A stretch of 64,000 nucleotides of DNA from Vallitalea guaymasensis (GCF_018141425.1 NZ_CP058561.1:1488001-1552000); one strand, 5' to 3'; numbered from the stretch's first letter, positions 55,162 through 64,000 are shown. Translations and numbers: made by a program. The notes: generated from the letters alone by a model not told the origin.

Positions 55162-55199
55162 GGGCTATCAAGATAATATATTTTATTATCTGACAACCC
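55162..55199 (-). terminator. Terminator after the histidine kinase gene
   Basis: GGGCTATCAAGATAAT and ATTATCTGACAACCC pair imperfectly; on the minus strand ATTGTTTTCTTT follows. It separates the yesM transcript from the transporter operon, whose promoter should lie between 54955 and 55160. Confidence 0.65.
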
Positions 55200-55207
55200 T
55201 TTATTTG

Positions 55208-57010
55208 CTATTTTTCATATGGAAGATCTATTATAATACTTGTACCAATACCTTTTAAACTGATAACCTTAATTCCATACTCATCTCCATACAATAATTT
55301 TATACGTTGATTTACATTGTACATACCTATTCCTTGATTTCTCAATAGGTATTTATCGTTGATTTTTGTGTTCAACTCAATTTCTTCTTCCTTGGTCATT
55401 CCTACACCATCATCTTTTATAGTTATTTCCAGCTTGTCATTCATGCTATTACAACTTATTTCTATCAGCCCTTTGTCACGCTTAGGTTTTATTCCATGAT
55501 ATATTGCATTTTCGATGATTGGCTGTAGGGTTAGTTTCATTATCCTGTTATCATATACTTCTTCTTGGATGTTCCATTTGACTTCAAGTTTATTTTTATA
55601 TCTTTTTTTCATGATATTAATATATATCTTACAATATTTCACTTCATCTTTTACAGAACTGAACTGTTCTCCATCCAGAGAGTACCTTAATACTTCAGAT
55701 AGATTGGAAATCATATCAGAGGCTTCATTATAACCATCCAGCAATTCAATTGCTGTCCAATTTATCGCTTCTAGAGTGTTGAATAAAAAGTGTGGATTCA
55801 TCTGGGATTGCAAAGCTTTATTTTGTGCTTTATCCAGTAATGTAATCTTATTTCTTAATTCTTCCTCTAATTCCGTATTAGATATTATGATCTTGAATAT
55901 ATTATCAGATATATATTTTACCTCATTTTTATTTCTATGCTTTTCCCTATCCCACATTTGAGGATTATCGATTATCCTCATAACGGTACTGACAGGTTCA
56001 TAAGTTTTCATTGTCAGCAAATAACTTAATATGAGACTTATAATCATGTAAGCTATCAGGATATTCTTCACATACTCATATATTCTATTTACATCATTAC
56101 TATAACTTGTTAATGGAAGGACTGATAAGTATGTCCAATTACCATAATGTGATTTTACATTAGTGATAATATATTGTTCATTATCTACAGATAATATTTC
56201 TGATTTATCTATCTTGGAATAATCAATTGATTTGAATACATCAATATCACTAATATTTTTTAAAAAATCATCGGTATTCTTACTTATAATAACTTTTTTG
56301 GTTTCATTATCAATAACTATGGTTTTTACATCATTTTCAGAATATATCATGTCAGCCATTTTTGCCAAATGATTTACTTTCAAGTTAATAGTTACAGAAC
56401 CTAATATCTTAGTTCTTTTTTTTCTCACATAATGAATGACTGATACATAATTACCAGTAATTTGACCATCTCTTGTTTCTCTCCAAGCAAAATACCTATT
56501 GATTTTGTTATTGTCAGCTTTATCTTTTATATACCAATCCTCTTCTTGTAATGTGGAATTCTCTAATCCAACCTGTTTTATGGCATTATCAATAGAATCA
56601 TACAAAATACCTAGACTATCTGATTGCAGATATACACTATGTACATAATCATCTAAACTTATATACTCTCTAGTTCTATCGTAAATGATATCAATGATAT
56701 TATAATAATCTGCAAACGTTTTATTGGATATAAAAAACAAATCATACACTGAAGATATTGATAAATGAGTAGCTAACCTTGTTGTATCCTGCATAGCCCT
56801 ATCAATAGTTGCTTGAGTTTTTATAGCAGCATTATAATTGGCAGTTTTTATTTCATCTTCTACTGCATTATTGTATTTGGATTGAACAGATATAGTTATG
56901 ATTATAACGGGAATAAATACAATCAAGAAAATCAGCAGAAAATTTTTAATAAGTATTGATTGGAATTTATAGGATTTTATATACTTCCACATGTTTTTCT
57001 TTTTCATCAT
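55208..57010 (-). CDS. YesM-type sensor histidine kinase
   Basis: 600 residues. One membrane helix (ILIKNFLLIFLIVFIPVIII, ~17-36), a long external sensor domain, a second helix near 310-330, then a HisKA_YesM core with phosphoacceptor His in QMNPHFLFNTLEAINW (~405) and the ATP site IENAIYHGIKPKRDKG (~500). It should sense an extracellular glycan product and phosphorylate the YesN-type regulator encoded 16 bases upstream. Confidence 0.94.
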   Translation of the reverse strand: MMKKKNMWKYIKSYKFQSILIKNFLLIFLIVFIPVIIITISVQSKYNNAVEDEIKTANYNAAIKTQATIDRAMQDTTRLATHLSISSVYDLFFISNKTFADYYNIIDIIYDRTREYISLDDYVHSVYLQSDSLGILYDSIDNAIKQVGLENSTLQEEDWYIKDKADNNKINRYFAWRETRDGQITGNYVSVIHYVRKKRTKILGSVTINLKVNHLAKMADMIYSENDVKTIVIDNETKKVIISKNTDDFLKNISDIDVFKSIDYSKIDKSEILSVDNEQYIITNVKSHYGNWTYLSVLPLTSYSNDVNRIYEYVKNILIAYMIISLILSYLLTMKTYEPVSTVMRIIDNPQMWDREKHRNKNEVKYISDNIFKIIISNTELEEELRNKITLLDKAQNKALQSQMNPHFLFNTLEAINWTAIELLDGYNEASDMISNLSEVLRYSLDGEQFSSVKDEVKYCKIYINIMKKRYKNKLEVKWNIQEEVYDNRIMKLTLQPIIENAIYHGIKPKRDKGLIEISCNSMNDKLEITIKDDGVGMTKEEEIELNTKINDKYLLRNQGIGMYNVNQRIKLLYGDEYGIKVISLKGIGTSIIIDLPYEK

Positions 57011-57025
57011 ATCATCACTTGCTTT

Positions 57026-58567
57026 CTACATTTTCCCGTATTCACTAGGAGATAATCCTGTATATTGTTTAAATACTCTTGAAAAATATTTACTACTTTT
57101 ATACCCTACCATATTACTAATTTCGTATGTCTTGTACTTAGCTTTATTTATTAGTTTTATTGCTTCTTCCATTCTTACTTTGGTAAGGTAATCTGTAAAT
57201 GTTTCACCTGTTTTTTGTTTGAAATACCTGCAAAAATAAACAGAGTTAAGAAATACATGGTTGGCTACATCTTCTAATGATATGTCCAGATAGAATTTCT
57301 CATCTATATAGGCTATAGCCTTTTCAATAACTTTTTCAGCTGATTGATCCTTGTTCTTAGCTATAAAATTAACTAAATCAGTAAAAATCTCTAAGCAGTA
57401 CTGCTGCAGTTCTTTTATACTGTTTATTTTCAATATATAATTATAATTGACTTTGCCGTTAGTTATTTTAATAATATCTAATTCTAATTGACTAAATTTG
57501 TTTGAGAGATTAGCAAATAAATCTATTATGACTTTTTGAGAGAATTGTATGGATTGATTGGATAGTTGTTCAAATAAAGTTTGATTAAGACTCTCTAATT
57601 CGCTAATATTACCTTCATTTATTTTACTAAAAAATAATTTGTATTTTTGAACTATTTTTTTGTATTCAACTACATTGATATTAAGATTATTACTTCCGTC
57701 ACCTAATTCTTCATTAATATGCACCTTTTTATTGAATTCAGCTAATTCAAAGAAGGTTTCAAAGTTATCAATATGACTTATTTCAAGATTCAAATCCATA
57801 AAGCCTTTTATTGATTTACAAATATTTTCTACTTCTATATTGAGTATTTCCAAGAAATTATTTTCATCTTTTTCTTTTGAATAAGCGAATATAACAAAAT
57901 TATCATCTTCTGAGAAAAGGGGACAATATATTATTTTATTCTTTTTGGAAACGAAAAAATTATTGATTGCTGTGTTTAGTCTTTCTTTACCATAATTCCA
58001 ATTGTTATCTAGAAAGGCTTGGTTATTGATGATACTGAATTCAAGATATGCACACTCATGATATATTTTATCTGCAAAATCAACTAATCTTGCTCTATTT
58101 ACAATATCTTGTTCTTTTTTGACTGCACCATATATTAAATCATTTATGAATTGTGTTTTTAACAGAGGCAATTGCTTTTGAAATTTTCTTTCTTTATCTA
58201 ATTTTTGTACAACTTCTTTGAATACATCGTTCACTTGTTGAAAATTAGTTGGTTTCAATACATAATTTTCCACATTTAATTCTATAGCTTTTTTGGCGTA
58301 TTCAAATTCTTTATATCCACTAATCAAAACTGTTTTTATATAAGGTTTACAATCGTATAGATATTTTGCAATATCCAGTCCAGTTTTATCAGCCATCTTG
58401 ATGTCAGTCAAAACAATATCAACATCATTATTTATCAAGTAATCTATTGCTTCCTTACCATCTTCAAACAGCTCAACTACTTTTATGTTCAAACTATCCC
58501 AATCAATAAATCTTTTTAGACCGTTCCTTATTATTTCTTCGTCATCGACAATAATAAGATCGTACAC
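57026..58567 (-). CDS. YesN-type response regulator (REC plus AraC HTH)
   Basis: 513 residues. The receiver domain (~1-120) has acidic DDEEIIRNG, phosphoacceptor Asp in DIVLTDIKMADKTG (~55) and Lys in YVLKPTNFQQ (~105). A long linker domain (~140-410) precedes a C-terminal AraC HTH (DISLEDVANHVFLNSVYFCR, then YKTYEISNMVGYKSSKYFSR). It is the probable activator of the transporter, lyase and GH2 genes downstream. Confidence 0.95.
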   Translation of the reverse strand: MYDLIIVDDEEIIRNGLKRFIDWDSLNIKVVELFEDGKEAIDYLINNDVDIVLTDIKMADKTGLDIAKYLYDCKPYIKTVLISGYKEFEYAKKAIELNVENYVLKPTNFQQVNDVFKEVVQKLDKERKFQKQLPLLKTQFINDLIYGAVKKEQDIVNRARLVDFADKIYHECAYLEFSIINNQAFLDNNWNYGKERLNTAINNFFVSKKNKIIYCPLFSEDDNFVIFAYSKEKDENNFLEILNIEVENICKSIKGFMDLNLEISHIDNFETFFELAEFNKKVHINEELGDGSNNLNINVVEYKKIVQKYKLFFSKINEGNISELESLNQTLFEQLSNQSIQFSQKVIIDLFANLSNKFSQLELDIIKITNGKVNYNYILKINSIKELQQYCLEIFTDLVNFIAKNKDQSAEKVIEKAIAYIDEKFYLDISLEDVANHVFLNSVYFCRYFKQKTGETFTDYLTKVRMEEAIKLINKAKYKTYEISNMVGYKSSKYFSRVFKQYTGLSPSEYGKM

Positions 58568-59156
58568 TTTACCAACTCCTTTAGTTTAGCCCATATCTAA
58601 TTAATGATTACTGATTTTTTATTATATCATCTTATTATTTTAATGTAAAATCAGTTTTTGCTTAATAATAAAATATCGATTCTATATAATACTAATTAAA
58701 GAAATGTATTAAGTGAAGTGGTATTTGTAATAGATTATTGAATTTGCCAAAATAATATTGACAAATAAATTAATAGTTAATATTACACTATTTGTCTTAT
58801 ACATTGACATTTTTCTCCTTCTATACGTTATTTATGGTTACATATTTTACTTATACTAATAATTTTATAGTGATTGAAATATTCGTACAAGGATAATATC
58901 TTTTATTAAGTTCAATAAATTAACTTTATATTGTTATTAAGGTATCTAATATTAACATGGAGTCATTATCTTAACTTGATAGATTTTGGGGTGATTGAAT
59001 TATGTAGATAACGGTCGCATAGATAGTATAGGGGAATATTCCGTCAGCAGATTAAACGTCCATGTTTAATAAAATAATAATGGACATCGAGTCCATTATT
59101 ATTTCTGACAGTCCAGTAGGGCTGTCAGATTACAGCTGAGTTCGCCGTCCATGGCT
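58568..59156. other. Intergenic region upstream of yesN with left half of family C element C2
   Basis: AT-rich, no gene. It holds the yesN promoter region and, from 59017 on, the left arm and most of the head of stem-loop element C2. Its other arm lies beyond the IS at 60832-60854. Confidence 0.6.
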
Positions 59157-60812
59157 CAATGTCATTAAGTTAAGAAAATAGAGTTTCTGTATATTAATAA
59201 TGCAGAGCTCTTTTTTTATACGATTTTATATTAATCTTTTAAAAAATGCTTGACATTTACCCGAAAATTTGTGGCGAAGCCTCTTAAATGAATTATTTAA
59301 AGGAGGTTTAGCTATGAATAATACTTATGCTAATACAATTAAAAATCATCTATATGACAGTATCTCTGAACTTGATACTATTTCATCTTTATTTCTTCAA
59401 AATCCTGAGAAAGATTTTACTCGTATTAGAAAACTTGATTTTAGGACAATGGTAGAAATTCTTCTAACTATGGGTGGTCAAAATTTGAAGCTTGAAATTA
59501 TGAATTATTTTTCCTTTGGTATTAATACACCTACTGCTTCTGCATTTGTACAACAACGCCATAAGATTTTACCTGATGCTTTCAATTATCTTTTCCATGA
59601 TTTTACTAAAAAGGCTATGAACTTTTCTAGAACTTTTAATGGATATAGACTTCTTGCCGTTGATGGTTCTAACTTAAGTATTTTCTATAATCCTGATGAC
59701 ACTGAAACTCATTTTCCAAATCGGGCTAATGCGAAAGGTTTTAATCACTTACAGATTAATGCTCTTTATGATATTTGTAATAAAATTTTTGTTGACGTTG
59801 AGATTTATCCTGGACGAAGACAAAATGAAAGAAAGGCATTGCTACAGATGATTGATCGTATGGAAGACATATCTGACAATACTATTATCATCGCTGACAG
59901 AGGATATGAGGGTTATCATGTTTTTGAGTATATAAAACAGAAGAACTTGAACTGTCTATTTAGAGTAAAAGATATAACTGGCAATGGAATAACATCCAGC
60001 CTGAAGCTTCCACATGAAGATTGCTTTGATGTTGATTATCGTATATTAGTCACAAGAAGACATACTAAAGAAATCAGGACCAATCCAGACAAATATAAGT
60101 GTATTAGAAAAGGAAATCGATTCGATTTTCTACCAGTAAATTCAAAAGATACATATCCTATAGAGTTTAGAATTGTAAGATTTCCTATTTCAGAAGATAC
60201 CTATGAGATATTAATTACTAATCTAAATAGGAATGACTTTCCAATTGAAAAATTAAAAGAGATATATCATATGAGATGGGGAATAGAGACTGCTTTTAGA
60301 GAGTTGAAATACACTATCGGTCTTATTAATCTTCACTCCAAAAAAGTGGAATTTATAGTACAAGAAATATATGCTAGACTTATAATGTATAATTTTTGTG
60401 AACTAATTACATTAAACACTGTTATAAAGAAGACCAAAGGTACTACTAAACATATGTATCAAGTGAATTATACTATTGCGATAGCAATTTGTAGACATTT
60501 CATTAAATATAAGGGGCATGAGCCCCCCGATATTGAAGCACTAATTGCAAAAAATATTTTGCCAGTTAGACCTGGTAGAAAAGACCCTCGAAAAGTCAAA
60601 AAGCAGGCTACTGTAGTTAGCTTCTTATATAGAATAGCATAAGGAAACAAAATACTCAAATGTATTTTCTAAAGCAGAGATATCTCTGTTTATTAATAAT
60701 GCCAAAAATAAAATCTTAACAAGAGGTAAAAGTAAAACTCATCTATTGGCAACCATGAAAGCATCAATAGATGAATTTTTATATCTGTCAAAGGCTTAAC
60801 TTAATGACATTG
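59157..60812 (+). mobile_element. IS4-family insertion sequence, intact, 1656 bp
   Basis: The ends share 18-bp inverted repeats (CAATGTCATTAAGTTAAG) that differ from those of the first IS by one base. The 10-bp target duplication GTCCATGGCT lies at 59147-59156 and 60813-60822. One intact transposase is inside. A TTGACA at 59250-59255 may belong to its promoter. The element split stem-loop C2. Confidence 0.95.
59314..60642 (+). CDS. IS4-family DDE transposase
   Basis: 442 residues from ATG 59314 after AAAGGAGG; an upstream in-frame ATG at 59269 has no RBS. Catalytic residues are in LLAVDGSNLS, IIIADRGYE and YHMRWGIETAFRELK, the exact IS4-family signature. It is homologous to the transposase at 5238-6551 but too diverged to be a recent copy of it. 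The two ISs are separate lineages of one family. Confidence 0.95.
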   Translation: MNNTYANTIKNHLYDSISELDTISSLFLQNPEKDFTRIRKLDFRTMVEILLTMGGQNLKLEIMNYFSFGINTPTASAFVQQRHKILPDAFNYLFHDFTKKAMNFSRTFNGYRLLAVDGSNLSIFYNPDDTETHFPNRANAKGFNHLQINALYDICNKIFVDVEIYPGRRQNERKALLQMIDRMEDISDNTIIIADRGYEGYHVFEYIKQKNLNCLFRVKDITGNGITSSLKLPHEDCFDVDYRILVTRRHTKEIRTNPDKYKCIRKGNRFDFLPVNSKDTYPIEFRIVRFPISEDTYEILITNLNRNDFPIEKLKEIYHMRWGIETAFRELKYTIGLINLHSKKVEFIVQEIYARLIMYNFCELITLNTVIKKTKGTTKHMYQVNYTIAIAICRHFIKYKGHEPPDIEALIAKNILPVRPGRKDPRKVKKQATVVSFLYRIA

Positions 60813-61216
60813 GTCCATGGCTCACTGCTCCATATTCCCCTATACTATCTATGCTCGGTATTTAAATCATACTTTTTTGTACTTCTTATGAGTATGTATT
60901 TATTATTTATGCATAAGAATAATACTTTTGCATAAGAGAAAAAGAAAGATGATTTCTAGGAAATCATCGCAGATGCAATAACTTTGTAACAAACAGTTTA
61001 GATCTTATAGGCTAAAGTCACATCTTTTAACTAACTTAAGAGTGGTAAATACAGAGCAAATCATATATAGTGATAATAACGATTTTTACGGCTTGTTGCC
61101 ATACCTTATAAACAGATAGAAGCAACAAACGTAACGAGAGTTATTATCACTATATATGATTTCAATATACGACCGTTGTCTGTTTTTATCTCAATACTTA
61201 ATCTGAGATGATTTTG
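60813..61216. other. Intergenic region with right arm of C2 and family B copy B2
   Basis: It holds the second target duplication, the right arm of element C2 (60832-60854), and stem-loop B2 (61058-61162), which ends 55 bases from the stop codon of the beta-helix gene and may act as its transcript end. No gene. Confidence 0.6.
61058..61162. repeat. Family B stem-loop element, copy B2
   Basis: A perfect 22-bp inverted repeat (61058-61079 with 61141-61162) encloses a head nearly the same as B1, including GATTTTTACGGCTTGTTGCC. Stem differences from B1 are compensated at two pairs (AACC/GGTT to ATC/GAT, and AATGAT/ATCATT to AGTGAT/ATCACT). Confidence 0.9.
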
Positions 61217-64000
61217 TTATTTTACAATTATCATATACATCCATAGGTTGCTGCCGTGGGCGTCTAGAGATACTGTTGAGCCAGAAGCATATGTTTTTTT
61301 GTAAAGACTGAATGTTTTTGAGTGATTGTTAGTTATGTTTTCCGTTGTATCAGTCCAAGTGGATAGCCATGCGGGAGTTGGTGCTTCATCTGGATATCCT
61401 ATATATACTTGAGAATCTGTATTTACTGTGAATGTTACTAATGGATTGCCTGTGTATGTGTAGGATTCTATGGCTGTTTTAATCCAATCACTTCCTTCGA
61501 TTGTAGATGGTAGTGATGAGATTATATATGTTCTGTCACCGAATTGTTCATCTCCTGATTGCAGGTTAGACATAATTGACCAATTGGATGCGTTTTGAGT
61601 ATCTTTTACACTTAAGTTTGTTATTTTAGGGGTTGGTACAGCTATGTCTTTTACCATTATCATATACATCCACAGGTTACTTCCGTGAGCGTCTAGGGAT
61701 ACTGTTGAACCGTTGGTGTATGTTTTTTTGTAGAGACTGAATGTTTTTGAGTAATTATTGGTTATGTCTTCTCCTGTGTTCGTCCATGTAGATAACCATG
61801 AAGGGGTTGGTGCTTCGTCTGGATACCCTACGTAGACTTCAACATCTGATTCTACTGTAAATGTTACCAGTGGATTGCCTGTGTATGCAGAGGATTCTAT
61901 GGCTGTCATTACCCTATCGGAACCTAGTACGCAGTCTGGTACAGTGGAGACAGTGTATCCTCTATCACCAAATTGTATTGAACCTGGTTGCAGATTTCCT
62001 TTTTCTGACCAATTTATGGCATTGTCTGTATCATTGACATTAAGGTTGGATATAAGTTCTGAATCATATACATTTTCAGGTAACTCCTCAATAACTCCAA
62101 AATCGTCTACATATGCATAATAATCTCCATCTGGCTTATTTGCATAGATTGTAGCAGTTGTATTATCGGTTCCTGTAGTAAATTGGAATTTATTTTCTAC
62201 AGTACCCCAAGAAGTTGAATCTATTGTTGTGTAAAGTTCGCTGCCACCATAATTTTTAACGCCTAGTTGTACATCGTCTATCATGTTTGAATTATAGAGT
62301 TTAAAGCTATCTATTAGTCCTATATCAGCTGATCCACTGTTTTTGAATACTAGATATAGGTCATGAACACCTGTGACAGAGCTGATAGGTGCACTTTTGA
62401 ATGCCCAAGTTGCACTGTAGGTATCTAAATCAAGGGTTCCTATCAGTGTTCCTGTTACACTGTCAAGTCTGACTTCTATAGAGCCAGTGTTAACAGTTTT
62501 ATTTCTACCAATAGCAAATGTATCATATTTACTTTGACCAAAATCAATATTATTGAATGAAACATAATCATTGTCCCTGACAGGTCCTACGTATTGTACA
62601 TCCCTGTAATATGCATGTTCTCCGTCTACATAATTCCAATGACTTGAGTTAGAGGAAGTATCATATTCAGTTACTTTTTTGTGATAACCATTAATCTTAG
62701 CCCATGCTGAGAAAACATATGTTGTTGAAGGTTTTAGTCCTGTTACCACTTGTTTAATACCATCACCGCCTCCAAGTACAGCAGAAGTGATTTGACCTCT
62801 AGACATAGAATTGGCTGAGTGATAGTCCCAATTACAACTTGTAGTTATTCTTGCACCAAGATTGCCTGTCTTAGTCCATGATGATAAATCATAATATTCA
62901 AAACCTCCGTTAAGTACCTTGTTCATAAAAGGAACATCTACTTTTTGATATACTGGATATGGTGGATTATCAAAGTCATGACCTGCTGTCCAATTATCTC
63001 CATACTCATATGCACCTGCGTCAGGAGCGTCACCTATGTAGTTGTCAGTAATATTGGGAAGTACCATACCTGCATCAATTGCAATTGAGTCAGAAGCAAT
63101 TTGAAGATTACCATTTGATGGATTTATAAAATCAGGGTCTCTATTAACTATATTATTTTTTACTATGCAACCACTTCTTGGAGATATATCATTTCTGAAG
63201 ATATTGTTGAACAGCTTATCTCCATACATGTCATTTCCATATAGTGTGCTTTGCCCCCATGAGGATTCTCTTCCACTGTTATAGAATGAATTATTGTATG
63301 CTAGAACAAAATTATTAGGAGTATTTAATAATAATCCTACAGAAGAATTGTTCCATACAACATTACGATACATTATTAGGTTTCTAGTATCACAATCTGC
63401 GTAGAGTCCTCCGTCCGAAAAATTGGCAGCATTATCATGAACGTAATTATGGTGAATCTGGGTATTTTGATAATCCATGCTGCCAAGAGCTAATACTCCT
63501 GAATCTTCAGTCAGCATATTAGCATATGAAAAATCATTATATTGTATAATACTGTCTTGTATACTTCCTCTCATACTACCTCTTCCCAGTCTATAAACAG
63601 TATTATGACTTATCAGGTGTCTTCTTCCGTAAACATCAATACCGCCAGCATTACTGGCTTCTGAGGAAACATCGTGGATATAGCAGTTGATAACCTTATT
63701 GTCTGTTCCAGAAACCTTGATACCTCTTCCAAAAGTATGTGCAATCTCAGAATCTCTGATAACATTATTGGTACCGCCCAATTCTATTCCTTTTGTCAAT
63801 GTATCAGCATCTTTTCCAGTATCTAGATTCTGGTCAATATACTTGAAAACACCATCAGATATAGTACAATTATCAGCTCCAACAGTAGTTATTGAACCTA
63901 AAATAGTATCTATCCCTTTGATATTAATATATGAACGATTTCTAAGGTCAAAAGTGTATGTCCTTTTTTTTGCTTCAACTACATGATTAGAAGGGTTATC
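61217..64000 (-). CDS. Right-handed beta-helix surface protein with repeated C-terminal domains (N-terminus cut by window edge)
   Basis: The frame is open to the right edge, so about 927 C-terminal residues are visible and the start is missing; the reading frame runs cleanly through 63799-64000. The first ~330 visible residues are beta-helix coils (DNCTISDGVFKYIDQN, then NNVIRDSEIAHTFGRGIKVS and HNYVHDNAANFSDGGLY), as in chondroitinase B-, alginate- or pectate-lyase-like proteins. A carbohydrate-binding-like region follows (~365-620). The end is two ~120-residue repeats, each with FGDR, YTGNPLVTFTV, YIGYPDEAPTP-like text and SLDAHGSNLWMYMI. It is probably exported; the substrate may be the same glycan as the neighbouring lyase operon. 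Confidence 0.85.
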   Translation of the reverse strand, partial: DNPSNHVVEAKKRTYTFDLRNRSYINIKGIDTILGSITTVGADNCTISDGVFKYIDQNLDTGKDADTLTKGIELGGTNNVIRDSEIAHTFGRGIKVSGTDNKVINCYIHDVSSEASNAGGIDVYGRRHLISHNTVYRLGRGSMRGSIQDSIIQYNDFSYANMLTEDSGVLALGSMDYQNTQIHHNYVHDNAANFSDGGLYADCDTRNLIMYRNVVWNNSSVGLLLNTPNNFVLAYNNSFYNSGRESSWGQSTLYGNDMYGDKLFNNIFRNDISPRSGCIVKNNIVNRDPDFINPSNGNLQIASDSIAIDAGMVLPNITDNYIGDAPDAGAYEYGDNWTAGHDFDNPPYPVYQKVDVPFMNKVLNGGFEYYDLSSWTKTGNLGARITTSCNWDYHSANSMSRGQITSAVLGGGDGIKQVVTGLKPSTTYVFSAWAKINGYHKKVTEYDTSSNSSHWNYVDGEHAYYRDVQYVGPVRDNDYVSFNNIDFGQSKYDTFAIGRNKTVNTGSIEVRLDSVTGTLIGTLDLDTYSATWAFKSAPISSVTGVHDLYLVFKNSGSADIGLIDSFKLYNSNMIDDVQLGVKNYGGSELYTTIDSTSWGTVENKFQFTTGTDNTTATIYANKPDGDYYAYVDDFGVIEELPENVYDSELISNLNVNDTDNAINWSEKGNLQPGSIQFGDRGYTVSTVPDCVLGSDRVMTAIESSAYTGNPLVTFTVESDVEVYVGYPDEAPTPSWLSTWTNTGEDITNNYSKTFSLYKKTYTNGSTVSLDAHGSNLWMYMIMVKDIAVPTPKITNLSVKDTQNASNWSIMSNLQSGDEQFGDRTYIISSLPSTIEGSDWIKTAIESYTYTGNPLVTFTVNTDSQVYIGYPDEAPTPAWLSTWTDTTENITNNHSKTFSLYKKTYASGSTVSLDAHGSNLWMYMIIVK

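Larger units (their letters stand above)
59017..60854. repeat. Family C stem-loop element, copy C2, interrupted by the IS
   Basis: With the IS and one target duplication removed, a perfect 23-bp inverted repeat results (59017-59039 with 60832-60854). The head shares the CGTCCATG loop, but in a different stem (ATTAAA/TTTAAT), and the conserved CAGCTGAGTTCGCCGTCC segment. Two extra nested hairpins (around 59080-59112 and 59107-59128) make the head longer than in C1. The IS entered near the end of the head. Confidence 0.85.

Overview
The window is AT-rich DNA from a Gram-positive, spore-forming member of the Clostridia. The basis is a Tlp-type small acid-soluble spore protein, lipoproteins with Gram-positive lipoboxes, an S-layer-homology protein, YesMN/Lpl-type sugar uptake genes, strong AGGAGG-like ribosome binding sites and Lachnospirales-like glycoside hydrolases. 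I cannot name the species. No rRNA, tRNA or CRISPR array was seen.

Layout. 1-8.0 kb: a cut-off PrsW-type membrane protease, a PspC-domain membrane protein, glutamine synthetase, a small secreted protein broken by a one-base frameshift in an A7 run, an M23 peptidase, an intact IS4-family element (5094-6704, 10-bp target duplication) lying in the loop of a former terminator, and a lipoprotein. 8.2-22.4 kb: a complete bacterial microcompartment (BMC) locus read on the minus strand. Its order is DeoR regulator, class II aldolase, B12-dependent diol dehydratase (three subunits), its reactivase (two subunits), adenosyltransferase, CoA-acylating propionaldehyde dehydrogenase, zinc alcohol dehydrogenase, four BMC-H shell genes, phosphotransacylase PduL, BMC-P vertex protein and a PduT-like Fe-S BMC-T protein. 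The genes describe cleavage of a deoxyhexulose phosphate (fuculose- or rhamnulose-1-phosphate) to lactaldehyde, then 1,2-propanediol, propionaldehyde, and propionyl phosphate plus propanol inside a shell. Sugar isomerase, kinase and propionate kinase are not in the window.

22.5-31.7 kb: Tlp, a large secreted collagenase-like M9 protease with PKD and PPC domains, a CapA-type lipoprotein, a GPH sugar symporter, a small secreted protein, and an ECF sigma/anti-sigma pair. 32-45.5 kb: a GH35 beta-galactosidase divergent from an AraC regulator, a PepSY/SLH surface protein, a PadR regulator with a DUF2812 membrane protein and two palindromic operators, a Pr6Pr-type membrane protein, another AraC regulator, FtsH, ribulokinase and a LacI regulator. 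45.9-58.6 kb: a polysaccharide-use operon of YesN/YesM two-component genes, LplB/LplC permeases, solute-binding lipoprotein, heparinase II/III-family protein and a GH2 enzyme. 59-64 kb: a second IS4-family element (59157-60812), then a right-handed beta-helix surface protein that runs off the right edge.

The most unusual content is non-coding. Three families of roughly 70-110-nt elements have a perfect 19-23-bp outer stem and a conserved structured head, and the stems change by compensating substitutions between copies. Family A has three copies, all in intergenic gaps of the BMC operon and in the same orientation. Family B has two copies (38738-38843, 61058-61162). Family C has one intact copy (45700-45806) and one split by the second IS (59017-59039 with 60832-60854). 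A second unusual item is a BMC-H shell gene with an 81-residue Lys/Glu-rich N-terminal extension that contains an in-frame ribosome binding site and start, so it probably yields two shell proteins.
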